64,000 bases of DNA from Saprospira grandis (lineage in GTDB: Bacteria; Bacteroidota; Bacteroidia; Chitinophagales; Saprospiraceae). The notes under the pieces were generated by a model that had not been told where the DNA came from, did no database searches, and was given only the letters and a program-made list of their open reading frames with translations. The DNA lies in the NCBI RefSeq assembly GCF_027594745.1, contig NZ_CP110854.1, positions 3,117,501 to 3,181,500 on the forward strand, written 5' to 3'. Below are positions 28,623 through 36,370 of the stretch, piece by piece (positions within the stretch are counted from its first letter, which is position 1; each line of letters opens with the position of its first letter). The translations under genes were made by a program, and so were the position numbers.

Positions 28623-28747
28623 GGCCTAGCGATGTGCAGCAGTGCGGCGCAGCCGCAGACCCAGCAAAAACTTGTTTTTTGCGCAGGGCCGAGCGAACAG
28701 CGAGCTGCGAAACGTAGCGCCGACGACCGAAGGGAGGCGGAGGCCCC
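28623..28747 (-). repeat. Dispersed GC-rich structured element, copy 9 (reverse, subfamily C)
   Basis: Runs from GGCCTAGCGATGTGCAGCAG to GGAGGCCCC followed by seven A. Long-range pair GCAG/CTGC; central hairpin GCAAAAA/TTTTTTGC. An open frame across it into the next gene is fortuitous. Confidence 0.85.
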
Positions 28748-28784
28748 AAAAAAATATTCTTATTCAAAAACTAAAAACGAGCGT

Positions 28785-29213
28785 ATGAAAAAGCTAATTT
28801 CTTTGGTAGTAGTGGCCTTAATTGGTTGGATTGTCTATGTGTCTGTATTGGGAACGCCAGAAGACAAGGCGGTTCGCAATAAGTTGTTGGGTTCTGCTAA
28901 GGACTTTGGGCAGACCGTAGTGGAGGTCTTTAACCATGAGAAGGACAAGGTAGAAGCGGGCACTTATGATGAGGTTTTGGACAAATTGGACAAGGCCATT
29001 GACAACCTAAAAGAGGCCGATAAGGACCAAGACTACGCCCAGAAATTGAAAGATTTGGAGGCCGAGCGTCAGCGCATTAAAGAAATGCTTGCGGCGGCAG
29101 AAGGGGCAAAATCGGCTCGTTCTGCAGAGGATCCCAATGCGGCGGCCCAAAAAGATATTCGCAAATTGGCGGAAGAGGTCGTGAAGGTATCTGAAGAAAT
29201 GGAAAAAAAGTAA
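28785..29213 (+). CDS. Membrane-anchored coiled-coil protein
   Basis: 142 residues from ATG 28785; the longer frame upstream reads through the dispersed element and is rejected. One N-terminal membrane helix (LISLVVVALIGWIVYVSVLG), then a highly charged helical body (TYDEVLDKLDKAIDNLKEADKDQDYAQKL and a C-terminal heptad region) predicted to be coiled coil. The family is not recognised. It lies 9 bp before the LRR gene and is probably in the same operon as the LRR and AAA genes. Confidence 0.7.
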   Translation: MKKLISLVVVALIGWIVYVSVLGTPEDKAVRNKLLGSAKDFGQTVVEVFNHEKDKVEAGTYDEVLDKLDKAIDNLKEADKDQDYAQKLKDLEAERQRIKEMLAAAEGAKSARSAEDPNAAAQKDIRKLAEEVVKVSEEMEKK

Positions 29214-29222
29214 TTGGCCTTT

Positions 29223-29987
29223 ATGCAAGCGGCAGAACTAGCAAATTTAAAGCGCTTATTGGCAGCGGAAGAGGGCTGGGAGCTGGGGTTCATCCTGGCG
29301 CAGTCCTTTGCTCCCTTGCCTGCTGATGCAGCTCTGGCAGAACTGATTGTTCGGCAGCCAGCGGGTTTGCATTGGGCGGTAGAGACTGCTCAGGAAGCGC
29401 TTTTGGGGGCCTTAACAGCCTGGAGTTTGCATTATGAGCCACTGGCCGAACTGCCGCAGCCATTGGGGTACTTTGCCAATTTGCGCAGCCTGAGTCTGAG
29501 CCATAACTACTTGCCTAAATTGCCCGATAATTTGGCAGAACTTCGGGCGTTGGAGCAGCTACAGATCCATTATAATCCTTTGGGGGAGCTGCCTGAAAGT
29601 TTGGGTCAGCTTTCTCTTTTGCGTTCCCTTTCGCTAAATAGTTGTAGCCTGAGCCAACTGCCCAATGCTTTGGCCCAGTTGGAGCAACTACAGGCCCTAG
29701 TCCTGATGGACAATCAACTGACGGAATTGCCCAGGGCCTTGGCCCAGCTACAAAATCTGGAGAAGCTGATTGTTCGGGGCAATCGTCTAAAGCGTTTGCC
29801 CGAAGAGCTTTGTGCCCTGCCCAAACTTCGGATTTTGGACCTAGGCGACAATCAAATTGATCGCCTGCCTTATAATCTGCCGCAAATGAGTAATTTGCAA
29901 ATGCTGCATTTAGAGCGCAACCAATTATCGGCCAGCCAAAAGCGCAACCTTAGCCGCCAGCTGAGCGATGTAAATATTTATTTTTAG
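29223..29987 (+). CDS. Leucine-rich repeat protein
   Basis: 254 residues from ATG 29223 (a TTG 9 bases upstream is less likely). A helical N-terminal segment of about 75 residues is followed by about seven 23-residue LRRs of the bacterial type (LRSLSLSHNYLPKLPDNLAEL, LQALVLMDNQLTELPRALAQL, LRILDLGDNQIDRLPYNL). No signal peptide, so probably a cytoplasmic protein-binding scaffold. It lies between the coiled-coil membrane protein and the AAA ATPase, 9 and 17 bp away. Confidence 0.85.
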   Translation: MQAAELANLKRLLAAEEGWELGFILAQSFAPLPADAALAELIVRQPAGLHWAVETAQEALLGALTAWSLHYEPLAELPQPLGYFANLRSLSLSHNYLPKLPDNLAELRALEQLQIHYNPLGELPESLGQLSLLRSLSLNSCSLSQLPNALAQLEQLQALVLMDNQLTELPRALAQLQNLEKLIVRGNRLKRLPEELCALPKLRILDLGDNQIDRLPYNLPQMSNLQMLHLERNQLSASQKRNLSRQLSDVNIYF

Positions 29988-30004
29988 GAAGAATTTTCCC
30001 TCTT

Positions 30005-31123
30005 ATGTCTATATCAGAACAACATCACTACCTCTATTACGGCACCAAAACCAATGCCTCAGAACTTCGCAGCTTTGTGGAGCATATTCTAAAAACCAAT
30101 GCGCGGATGGAGGAGCAAAATCGCCCCAAAACCCCAATTTGCATTTGGGGAAAGCATGGAATTGGCAAAACGCAGTTGGTAGAAAGCATGGCTCGAGAAA
30201 AGGGCTATCAGTTGGCTTATATAGCGCCAGCTCAATTTGAGGAAATGGGCGATTTGGTGGGCATGCCCCGAATTGATGAGGAGGGCCAAACTCGTTTCTC
30301 TCCCCCCAATTGGGTGCCTCAAGAAGAAGGGCCTGGCATTCTCTTAATTGATGATGTCAACCGAGCAGATGACCGCATCCTGAGAGGGATTATGCAGCTT
30401 TTGCAAAATTATGAGCTAGTGAGCTGGAAGTTGCCCAAAGGTTGGCAGATTGTACTAACGGCCAACCCCGATGGGGGCGATTATTCGGTTACGCCCATGG
30501 ATGATGCCATGCTTACCCGCATGATGCACATTACCATGGAATTTGATGTGAAAGAATGGGCCAAATGGGCCGAGGAATATGGGTTGGACCCCAGGGGAAT
30601 TAACTTTGTATTGACCTATCCGGAGTTGGTCACTGGCGAGCGGACCACCCCTCGTTCCTTGGTGCAATTCTTTGAGTCGATTAGTGATATTCCCGATCTT
30701 TCGGCGGAGTTGGGCCTTGTTCAGCTACTAGCCGATTCGGCTTTGGATAGCAATACGGTGGCGGCCTTTCTCTCTTTTGTCAATAACAACTTGGCCAAAT
30801 TGATTAGCCCAGAAGATATTCTTAATGCCAAAGACTTTAAGAAAGAAGTGCTTTCGCCAATTAAGTCAGTGGTTTCTAAGGGCAGTTTGCGGGTAGATAT
30901 TTTGGCCACCATTTGCACGCGTTTGGTCAACTTCCTAAATATCAATAGCGTCAAGCCCAACAAAGAGCAGTTACAAAATATAAAGTCCTTTATCAAAATC
31001 GACTTCCTGCCCAATGACATCCGCTTGGCGATGGCCCAAGACCTAGTGGCCTCGCCCAACAAGCACCTTAAAGTAATTATGACCGACCCTGAGATTGGCA
31101 AATTGCTTTTGCAGAAGATGTAA
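30005..31123 (+). CDS. MoxR/AAA_5-type AAA+ ATPase
   Basis: 372 residues. Walker A GKHGIGKT (49-56), Walker B ILLIDDVNRAD (112-122), sensor 1 VLTANPDGGDYSV, and a C-terminal helical region of about 170 residues. MoxR-type ATPases act as chaperones, usually beside a von Willebrand A partner, which is absent here. The operon instead holds a membrane coiled-coil protein and an LRR protein. A bidirectional terminator follows. Confidence 0.87.
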   Translation: MSISEQHHYLYYGTKTNASELRSFVEHILKTNARMEEQNRPKTPICIWGKHGIGKTQLVESMAREKGYQLAYIAPAQFEEMGDLVGMPRIDEEGQTRFSPPNWVPQEEGPGILLIDDVNRADDRILRGIMQLLQNYELVSWKLPKGWQIVLTANPDGGDYSVTPMDDAMLTRMMHITMEFDVKEWAKWAEEYGLDPRGINFVLTYPELVTGERTTPRSLVQFFESISDIPDLSAELGLVQLLADSALDSNTVAAFLSFVNNNLAKLISPEDILNAKDFKKEVLSPIKSVVSKGSLRVDILATICTRLVNFLNINSVKPNKEQLQNIKSFIKIDFLPNDIRLAMAQDLVASPNKHLKVIMTDPEIGKLLLQKM

Positions 31124-31126
31124 AAC

Positions 31127-31163
31127 AAAAAAGGAGCTTGACCTTAAGTCAAGCTCCTTTTTC
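31127..31163. terminator. Bidirectional terminator between the AAA gene and trxA
   Basis: A 13-bp stem AAAGGAGCTTGAC with a 5-base loop and T-runs on both strands, between convergent genes. Confidence 0.88.
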
Positions 31164-31183
31164 TTAAAATAGAGGCGTATCGA

Positions 31184-31504
31184 TTAGACGATGTACTGCT
31201 CCAATTTAGACTTCAATTTAGCCTTTGTAGTCATCCCTACTTGGCGGTCTACTACCTCACCATCCTTAATAACAAGAATAGTAGGAATAGAGCGGATATT
31301 ATACTTCATAGCAATCTCTTGGTTGCGGTCAATATCTACTTTACCTACAATTGCTTTACCTTCAAACTCTTGAGAGAGGTCTTCAATGATAGGAGCAATT
31401 GCGCGGCAAGGACCACACCATTGTGCCCAAAAGTCAATAAGTGCTACTTGTCCAGATTCAAGTACTAGGCTATCGAAGTTGCTATTTGTGATTTCCTTGG
31501 CCAT
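31184..31504 (-). CDS. trxA: Thioredoxin
   Basis: 106 residues, the standard length. Active site WCGPC (Cys30, Cys33) in FWAQWCGPCRAIAP, cis-Pro in RSIPTILV. A cytoplasmic disulfide reductant working with thioredoxin reductase. Monocistronic. Confidence 0.95.
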   Translation of the reverse strand: MAKEITNSNFDSLVLESGQVALIDFWAQWCGPCRAIAPIIEDLSQEFEGKAIVGKVDIDRNQEIAMKYNIRSIPTILVIKDGEVVDRQVGMTTKAKLKSKLEQYIV

Positions 31505-31646
31505 GATTCAATCTTTGGTTTTAAATATTGTAAATATGAGCCCTTCTCGAGGGCTTTTGATTATTTTGTTGTCGTAACAACGAAATTAGCGATAAAGTTT
31601 GAGAACTGAAAACCGCCTAAAATATATTTAACAGATTCCCGCTACT

Positions 31647-33107
31647 ATGTCTAACAAATTTAGCTTTTTCTTTTGTTTTTTACTGCTTTCGCCCAGCTTT
31701 ATTTTGGGCCAAAACCGCCTAGAAATGGCGCTTAAGGAGTTTGAGCAGGCGCCAGAGCTCCGCTACGCCTCTATCGGTTTTGCCGCTATTGATATCGATA
31801 AAAACGAACTGATCGCCAGCCGAAATCCAGAACAATCCCTAATCACGGCTTCTACCATGAAGGCCATTACCACTAGCACGACTCTGGCCCTTTTGGGGGC
31901 CAATCATCGTTTTGCTACTTATCTGGAGTATGATGGTTATATCAAGGATGGGGTTTTGCATGGCAATTTGTATTTCAAAGGAACGGGCGACCCTTGTTTG
32001 GGCTCTCCTTATATGGAGGATATTCCCAGTTTAGATGATTTGGCCAATGAGTTTTGTGAGGCGGTCCGCAAGGCGGGCATTCAAAAGATCACGGGCCTCA
32101 TTATTGGCGATGGCAGCTATTACGACAATTCGATTATGGTGCCTACTTGGCAATGGATGGATATGGGCAATCATTATGGGGCAGGGGTTTCTGGCCTCAA
32201 TTTGCACGATAATCTTTTCTATATGCGCTTTCAACTGAGCGCCAGCCAAAGCCGTGGCCCTAAGTTTTTGGGCTGCGAGCCAGAGGTGCCCGGCCTAGAG
32301 GTCATCAATGAATTGGAAACGGGCAAGCCTCGTTCTGGCGATCAATCCTATATTTATACGGCCCCTTATCATCCTCAGGCTTGGATCCGGGGCAGCCTGC
32401 CTCAGGGCAGCAAGAAGTTTCGGGTGAAGGGCGCTGCACCTAATCCGGAGTTGTTTGCGGCGCATTGGCTTTGGCGCTCGCTCAATGCGCAGGGGATTCG
32501 CTGTTTGCGCCAACCCGTGACGCACAGAAACTATAAAATGGCCGAAAAGCGCCGCCGTTTTCATACGCATTATTCGCCTCCTTTGGCCCAAATTATTCAG
32601 CATGTGAATGAGGCCAGCCGAAACCTCTATTGCGAGTCTTTTCTCAAAACCTTGGGCAAAAAGTTTAAGCAAGAGGCCTCTACCGAGGCGGGCATTGGGG
32701 TCCTGATGGACTTCTGGCAAAAGCGGGGCGTTTCGACCAAGGGCTTCTTTATGCAGGACGGCTCTGGGCTTTCGGCCCGAAATGGCGTACCTGCCAAAAC
32801 CATGGCCCAAATTATGCGCAAAGTGTATATTGATCAAAAAAGCTTTCCCAATTTTTATAATTTATTGGCGGTGGCGGGTAAAACAGGAACTTTTAAGTAC
32901 CTTGGCCGCAAAACGGCCCTAGAGGAAAATCTGCACGGCAAAGGCGGCTCTATGAACCGAGTTCGCTCTTATACGGGCTATATCAAAAGCCGCTCGGGCC
33001 GCAGAATTGCGTTTTCTATTATCGTCAATAATTATAATTGTGCATCCTGGACCATCCGCAAAAAGCTAGAGAAAGTCTTGCTGGCTATGGCCGAATATAA
33101 TCAGTAG
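31647..33107 (+). CDS. dacB: D-alanyl-D-alanine carboxypeptidase/endopeptidase (PBP4, DacB)
   Basis: 486 residues with a signal peptide (FFFCFLLLSPSFILGQ). Peptidase S13 motifs are complete: SxxK at Ser69-Thr-Met-Lys72, SxN as Ser-Arg-Asn in VNEASRNLYCES, and KTG in AGKTGTFK. It trims D-Ala or cleaves D,D-crosslinks of peptidoglycan in the periplasm. Monocistronic; a copy of the dispersed element begins 5 bp after the stop. Confidence 0.93.
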   Translation: MSNKFSFFFCFLLLSPSFILGQNRLEMALKEFEQAPELRYASIGFAAIDIDKNELIASRNPEQSLITASTMKAITTSTTLALLGANHRFATYLEYDGYIKDGVLHGNLYFKGTGDPCLGSPYMEDIPSLDDLANEFCEAVRKAGIQKITGLIIGDGSYYDNSIMVPTWQWMDMGNHYGAGVSGLNLHDNLFYMRFQLSASQSRGPKFLGCEPEVPGLEVINELETGKPRSGDQSYIYTAPYHPQAWIRGSLPQGSKKFRVKGAAPNPELFAAHWLWRSLNAQGIRCLRQPVTHRNYKMAEKRRRFHTHYSPPLAQIIQHVNEASRNLYCESFLKTLGKKFKQEASTEAGIGVLMDFWQKRGVSTKGFFMQDGSGLSARNGVPAKTMAQIMRKVYIDQKSFPNFYNLLAVAGKTGTFKYLGRKTALEENLHGKGGSMNRVRSYTGYIKSRSGRRIAFSIIVNNYNCASWTIRKKLEKVLLAMAEYNQ

Positions 33108-33112
33108 GATTT

Positions 33113-33234
33113 GGGGCCTCCCGCCTTCGGCGGGCGCTATGTTGCGGGGCTCGCAGGTCTGCTCGGCCCTTCAGGCTTCACTTCGTTTCGCCTTTGGTCT
33201 GGCCCTTCGGGCCACCCCTCCACAGCGCTAGGCC
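33113..33234 (+). repeat. Dispersed GC-rich structured element, copy 10 (forward, subfamily A)
   Basis: A compact copy with left arm CCCGCC-TTCG-GGCGGG, central hairpin AGGC/GCCT, right end CAGCGCTAGGCC. Long-range pair GGGG/CCCC. Confidence 0.88.
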
Positions 33235-33269
33235 AATAGCGCCTGGCTGCATTTCACAACTCAGAACTT

Positions 33270-34157
33270 ATGGCAAAATTTTCAGATCATTTGGGGCTTT
33301 GGGCCTTTAAAACGGTGCGCTTTAGCTTTCGGCTAACGCCTTTTTGGCTCTTATATGCCTACTCTAATTTTCTTTATTTGGTCCTTTATAAGTTGTTGGG
33401 CTACCGCAAGCAGGTGGTCCGCGACAATTTGCTGCGTTGTTTTCCAGAAAAAACGGAAGCAGAAAGAAGCCAAATCGAGCGGGAGTTTTATAGCCATCTT
33501 TGCGATATCTTTTTAGAGAGCCTTAAGGGCCTAAGCATGAGTGAGGAGGTGGCTAAAAAGCGCTGGAAGGTCGTCAATGGCGATATTTTGGACCCCATTG
33601 CTCAAAAAGAAGGGGCGGCCGTTTTGGCTGGGGCGCACTACAATAACTGGGAGTGGGGCGGAGCTGGTCTTGGCTTTCAGACGCCTATGCTCAGTATGGT
33701 CATTTATAAGCCCATGGCCAATAAACTGATTGAGGCCGAAATGCTCAAGGGCCGCAGTTTGTCGGGCAATGTGATTGTACCTACCTATGAAACGGCCAAG
33801 CAATTTGAGGCGCATCGTTCGCAGTCTCCGCTTTTGGTCCTCATTGCCGACCAAAACCCGAGTAGCGTAAAAAAGGCGCATTGGGTAGAGTTTTTTGGCC
33901 AGCAGACGGCCACGATTCACGGCCCGGCCCGCTATGCCCAAGGCTATAATATTCCCATCTATTATTTTGATGTACAAAAAGTAAAAAGAGGAGTGTATGA
34001 GGTCCATTTTGAAGAGCTCATTAAGGACCCACAGGCGCATACTGCCGAAGAAATTAGCCAAATTTACATGGCCAAAGTAGAAGCTCAAATCCGAAAGGCC
34101 CCCGCTTATTGGCTCTGGTCGCATAAGCGCTGGAAGCACAAGCCACCACAGGCTTAG
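33270..34157 (+). CDS. LpxL/HtrB-type lipid A acyltransferase family protein
   Basis: 295 residues. Membrane-proximal N-terminus (LTPFWLLYAYSNFLYLVLY), then the lysophospholipid acyltransferase signature H-X4-E (His123, Glu128 in AGAHYNNWEWGG) and ADQNPS...TATIHGPARYA. Family members add late acyl chains to lipid A at the inner membrane. In this phylum related enzymes can also acylate other lipids, so the acceptor is not certain. A terminator follows. Confidence 0.88.
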   Translation: MAKFSDHLGLWAFKTVRFSFRLTPFWLLYAYSNFLYLVLYKLLGYRKQVVRDNLLRCFPEKTEAERSQIEREFYSHLCDIFLESLKGLSMSEEVAKKRWKVVNGDILDPIAQKEGAAVLAGAHYNNWEWGGAGLGFQTPMLSMVIYKPMANKLIEAEMLKGRSLSGNVIVPTYETAKQFEAHRSQSPLLVLIADQNPSSVKKAHWVEFFGQQTATIHGPARYAQGYNIPIYYFDVQKVKRGVYEVHFEELIKDPQAHTAEEISQIYMAKVEAQIRKAPAYWLWSHKRWKHKPPQA

Positions 34158-34166
34158 GGCCAAAGA

Positions 34167-34203
34167 AAAAGGGCAGAAAACCATGGTTTTCTGCCCTTTT
34201 TTT
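34167..34203 (+). terminator. Rho-independent terminator
   Basis: A 15-bp inverted repeat AAAGGGCAGAAAACC and complement, with seven T after it, directly downstream of the acyltransferase gene. Confidence 0.88.
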
Positions 34204-34252
34204 AGGCTGGAGCGGAGCCTTGTTTTGCGTCTAGCAGGCCCGAAGGGCCGCA

Positions 34253-34448
34253 GGCTGAGGGATGGATAGCAGTGGCCCGAAGGGCCAGACCCAGCCGCCT
34301 TTGGCGGCGCAGGGCCGAGCAGACCTGCGAGCTGCGACACAGCCCGACCCGCCCGATAATTCATGAGGGTTTTAACCCTCATTTTGTATAGCTTCGCAAA
34401 GCGATACCGCTTTGCGCTGGCTTTTAAGCTGGCGGAAGGGGCAGCCCC
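34253..34448 (-). repeat. Dispersed GC-rich structured element, copy 11 (reverse, subfamily B, extended left arm)
   Basis: GGCTGAGGGATGG to GGGGCAGCCCC with long-range pair GCAG/CTGC. The left arm is extended by about 80 bp carrying three extra hairpins (GCCAGC/GCTGGC type, GCAAAGCG/CGCTTTGC, ATGAGGGTT/AACCCTCAT), a feature shared only with the copy at 54333. Confidence 0.85.
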
Positions 34449-34454
34449 AAACCC

Positions 34455-35195
34455 TTAAATCAGTTCTAGATCTCGCTGTACAACAACTACTTCATAGCGA
34501 TCTTGGATATGTGCTCGGAGAAAAAGCTTTCCTTTTCGGCGAACTTCTTTGAGGAGATTTTGGACCTCTTCGGTCCAGAAATCTTTGGGGGTTTTGAGGT
34601 AGATGGTCCGCAGCTTTTTTTTGCGCCAGTAGGTAATTTCTAGCTTTTGGATCTTGAAATTTTGGCCTTGGATACTGCGGACAAAAAGCGATTCATTTTG
34701 GAGGAGCGTCTTTAGTTCCTTTTTTTTGAGTTGGTTATTTTGGCTGGGGCCCGACCAGAGCAGTTGGTACTCATTTTCTTGGGCCGCATCTAGTAATTTA
34801 TTGAGTTGGAAGCGGATAGGCAGCTCGATCCAGCTTTTGCTTGCTTGGCCATCTTTTAGGGCCGGCTGAAAGCCCTTGATGCCCCTGAGCGTTTGCATAA
34901 CGGCTTCATTGATGGCTTTATTGACCCCTTTTAGGATTTTGACTTTAGCGATTTGGCCTTCTTCATCCACCTCGAAGGCGGCGACCACTAGGCCCTCCAC
35001 TTCTTCCTGCAGGGCGGTATCGGGGTAGGGGCAATGCAGGTGAATATATTCTAGGAGTTTTTTGCGGCTGCAATCCTCTTGTTGGGCTAGGCTAATGAGG
35101 GGGTCGCTACAAGAGGGGAAAAGTGCGGGGCGATTTTCTTGGGCCCAGAGTGTGGCGGAGAAGAGGAGGCAGCAAAAAAGGCGATAATAAGGCAT
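34455..35195 (-). CDS. Secreted protein with TonB C-terminal-like domain
   Basis: 246 residues, signal peptide MPYYRLFCCLLFSATLWA. Residues about 55-130 resemble the TonB C-terminal domain of Bacteroidota energy transducers (VEGLVVAAFEVDEEGQIAKVKILKG, then WIELPIRFQL). A basic C-terminal region of about 100 residues is not recognised. It lacks the transmembrane anchor and Pro-rich linker of true TonB, so it is probably a soluble periplasmic relative. It lies upstream of a second TonB-C protein gene transcribed the same way. Confidence 0.72.
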   Translation of the reverse strand: MPYYRLFCCLLFSATLWAQENRPALFPSCSDPLISLAQQEDCSRKKLLEYIHLHCPYPDTALQEEVEGLVVAAFEVDEEGQIAKVKILKGVNKAINEAVMQTLRGIKGFQPALKDGQASKSWIELPIRFQLNKLLDAAQENEYQLLWSGPSQNNQLKKKELKTLLQNESLFVRSIQGQNFKIQKLEITYWRKKKLRTIYLKTPKDFWTEEVQNLLKEVRRKGKLFLRAHIQDRYEVVVVQRDLELI

Positions 35196-35213
35196 AGTGT
35201 AGAGGTGTTGGCC

Positions 35214-35241
35214 AAAAAAAAGACGGCACAGCCGTCTTTTT
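35214..35241 (-). terminator. Terminator between the two TonB-C genes
   Basis: Stem AGACGGC-ACA-GCCGTCT flanked by A- and T-runs; on the - strand it ends the 35244-35636 gene. Confidence 0.8.
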
Positions 35242-35243
35242 GT

Positions 35244-35636
35244 TTAATTCTTAAACTTCACGTCAATCTCCCACTCCATATCTATGGGATTTCCTTCGGG
35301 GTCGGTGCCTGGAATCCATTTGGGCATGAGATTGATTAGGCGGATGACTTCTTCATCGCATCCATGTCCTAGACCTTCTTTTACGCTTGGGGCGCTGATA
35401 GAGCCATCGGCTTTTACGGTAAAACTGGCCACGACAGTACCTTGTACATTGGCGTCTTTGGCGGCCTGAGGGTGTTTGAGATTACTAAAAAGAAACTGCA
35501 GCATTTTCATATCTGCGCAGTCATAATCTAAGGCATCCTCACAACCGGGAAAGCGAGGCTCTTCTCCTTCTTGGGCGTGTACTTGGCTAAGGCCAAGGCT
35601 GCTGATGAGGAAAAAAAGGGCAAAGATTTGTTTCAT
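35244..35636 (-). CDS. Small secreted TonB C-terminal domain protein
   Basis: 130 residues from ATG 35636; an upstream in-frame TTG is rejected because the signal peptide (MKQIFALFFLISSLGLSQVHA) starts at the ATG. The mature part is essentially one TonB_C domain (VQGTVVASFTVKADGSISAPSVKEG, PKWIPGTDPEGNPIDMEWEIDVKF) with four cysteines. This is the classic GTVxVxFxVxxDGxI pattern, but there is no membrane anchor. Confidence 0.78.
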   Translation of the reverse strand: MKQIFALFFLISSLGLSQVHAQEGEEPRFPGCEDALDYDCADMKMLQFLFSNLKHPQAAKDANVQGTVVASFTVKADGSISAPSVKEGLGHGCDEEVIRLINLMPKWIPGTDPEGNPIDMEWEIDVKFKN

Positions 35637-35902
35637 AATATCGTTTTTTTCTAGGCCCAAAGGGGAGGGAGCTGGGCGGTCAGTAGTTCTTAATAAGTCT
35701 TATTTTGTAGGCAGAGATTTGTTCTTGCTCTCCTCTCTGAAAATCATACCAAAAAGACCTATTAGTAATATCTATTGTGTGGGCCATTGTCGGTCGAACT
35801 GCATTATTTTGCTCTGGCGGCATAATTTAGGGTAAAAATCGCCTCAAATGGCCATATTTGGAATAAAAGTTTTTATTACAACTAATAAATTAGGTATTCC
35901 AC

Positions 35903-36364
35903 CTAGGCCCGAATACTGGCTTTTTCCAGTTCAATTTCTCCAGGAGAGCAGTCTCTCCAAGGGACGACCCCAGACCAGGGCCCTATTAATTTATATTTGC
36001 GATCTTGGAATCGGAAGTGCAGGGGCATTTTTTTGAGGCACCAGGCGGCTCTTTCCTTAATTTCTTCATTGGTAATTTCAATATCTTCTAGGGTTACTTT
36101 GGTTCCTTCTAATTTCCCTTTGATATTAAAATAGCCAAACATGCGCCCGGCTCGGATCATGCCGGTACCGACAATATCTTGCCCATTGAGGCTGAGTTCT
36201 ACTTCATAGTAATAGGTTTTGGCAATGCCTCCTTTTTCTTGGGTGAGTTTGCCGGTCCATTTTCCAGAAAGCATCAGGGGGGCCATTACGGCTAGTTCTT
36301 TTTCTTGAGCGCTGAGGCTGGGCAATAGGAAGAAGAGGCTAGTCAGCAGTAGGAAGAGTCGCAT
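35903..36364 (-). CDS. Secreted beta-rich protein of unknown function
   Basis: 153 residues with a signal peptide (MRLFLLLTSLFFLLPSLSA). Alternating strands (LSGKWTGKLTQ, YYYEVELSLNGQDIVGTGMI, GYFNIKGKLEGTKVTLEDIEI) suggest a lipocalin/calycin-like barrel, with two cysteines near the C-terminus. No family recognised. It starts 6 bp after the upstream apbE stop and is probably co-transcribed with it. Confidence 0.65.
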   Translation of the reverse strand: MRLFLLLTSLFFLLPSLSAQEKELAVMAPLMLSGKWTGKLTQEKGGIAKTYYYEVELSLNGQDIVGTGMIRAGRMFGYFNIKGKLEGTKVTLEDIEITNEEIKERAAWCLKKMPLHFRFQDRKYKLIGPWSGVVPWRDCSPGEIELEKASIRA

Positions 36365-36370
36365 AAGGCA

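Noticed and set aside
28632..28784. N-terminal extension of the membrane coiled-coil gene
   Set aside because: The added 51 residues are a translation of a dispersed element. The membrane helix starts exactly at ATG 28785.
35661..35902. Possible small gene between the TonB-C protein and the secreted beta protein
   Set aside because: Only a short frame overlapping the signal-peptide region of the neighbouring gene. No protein-like sequence seen, and no repeat element either.
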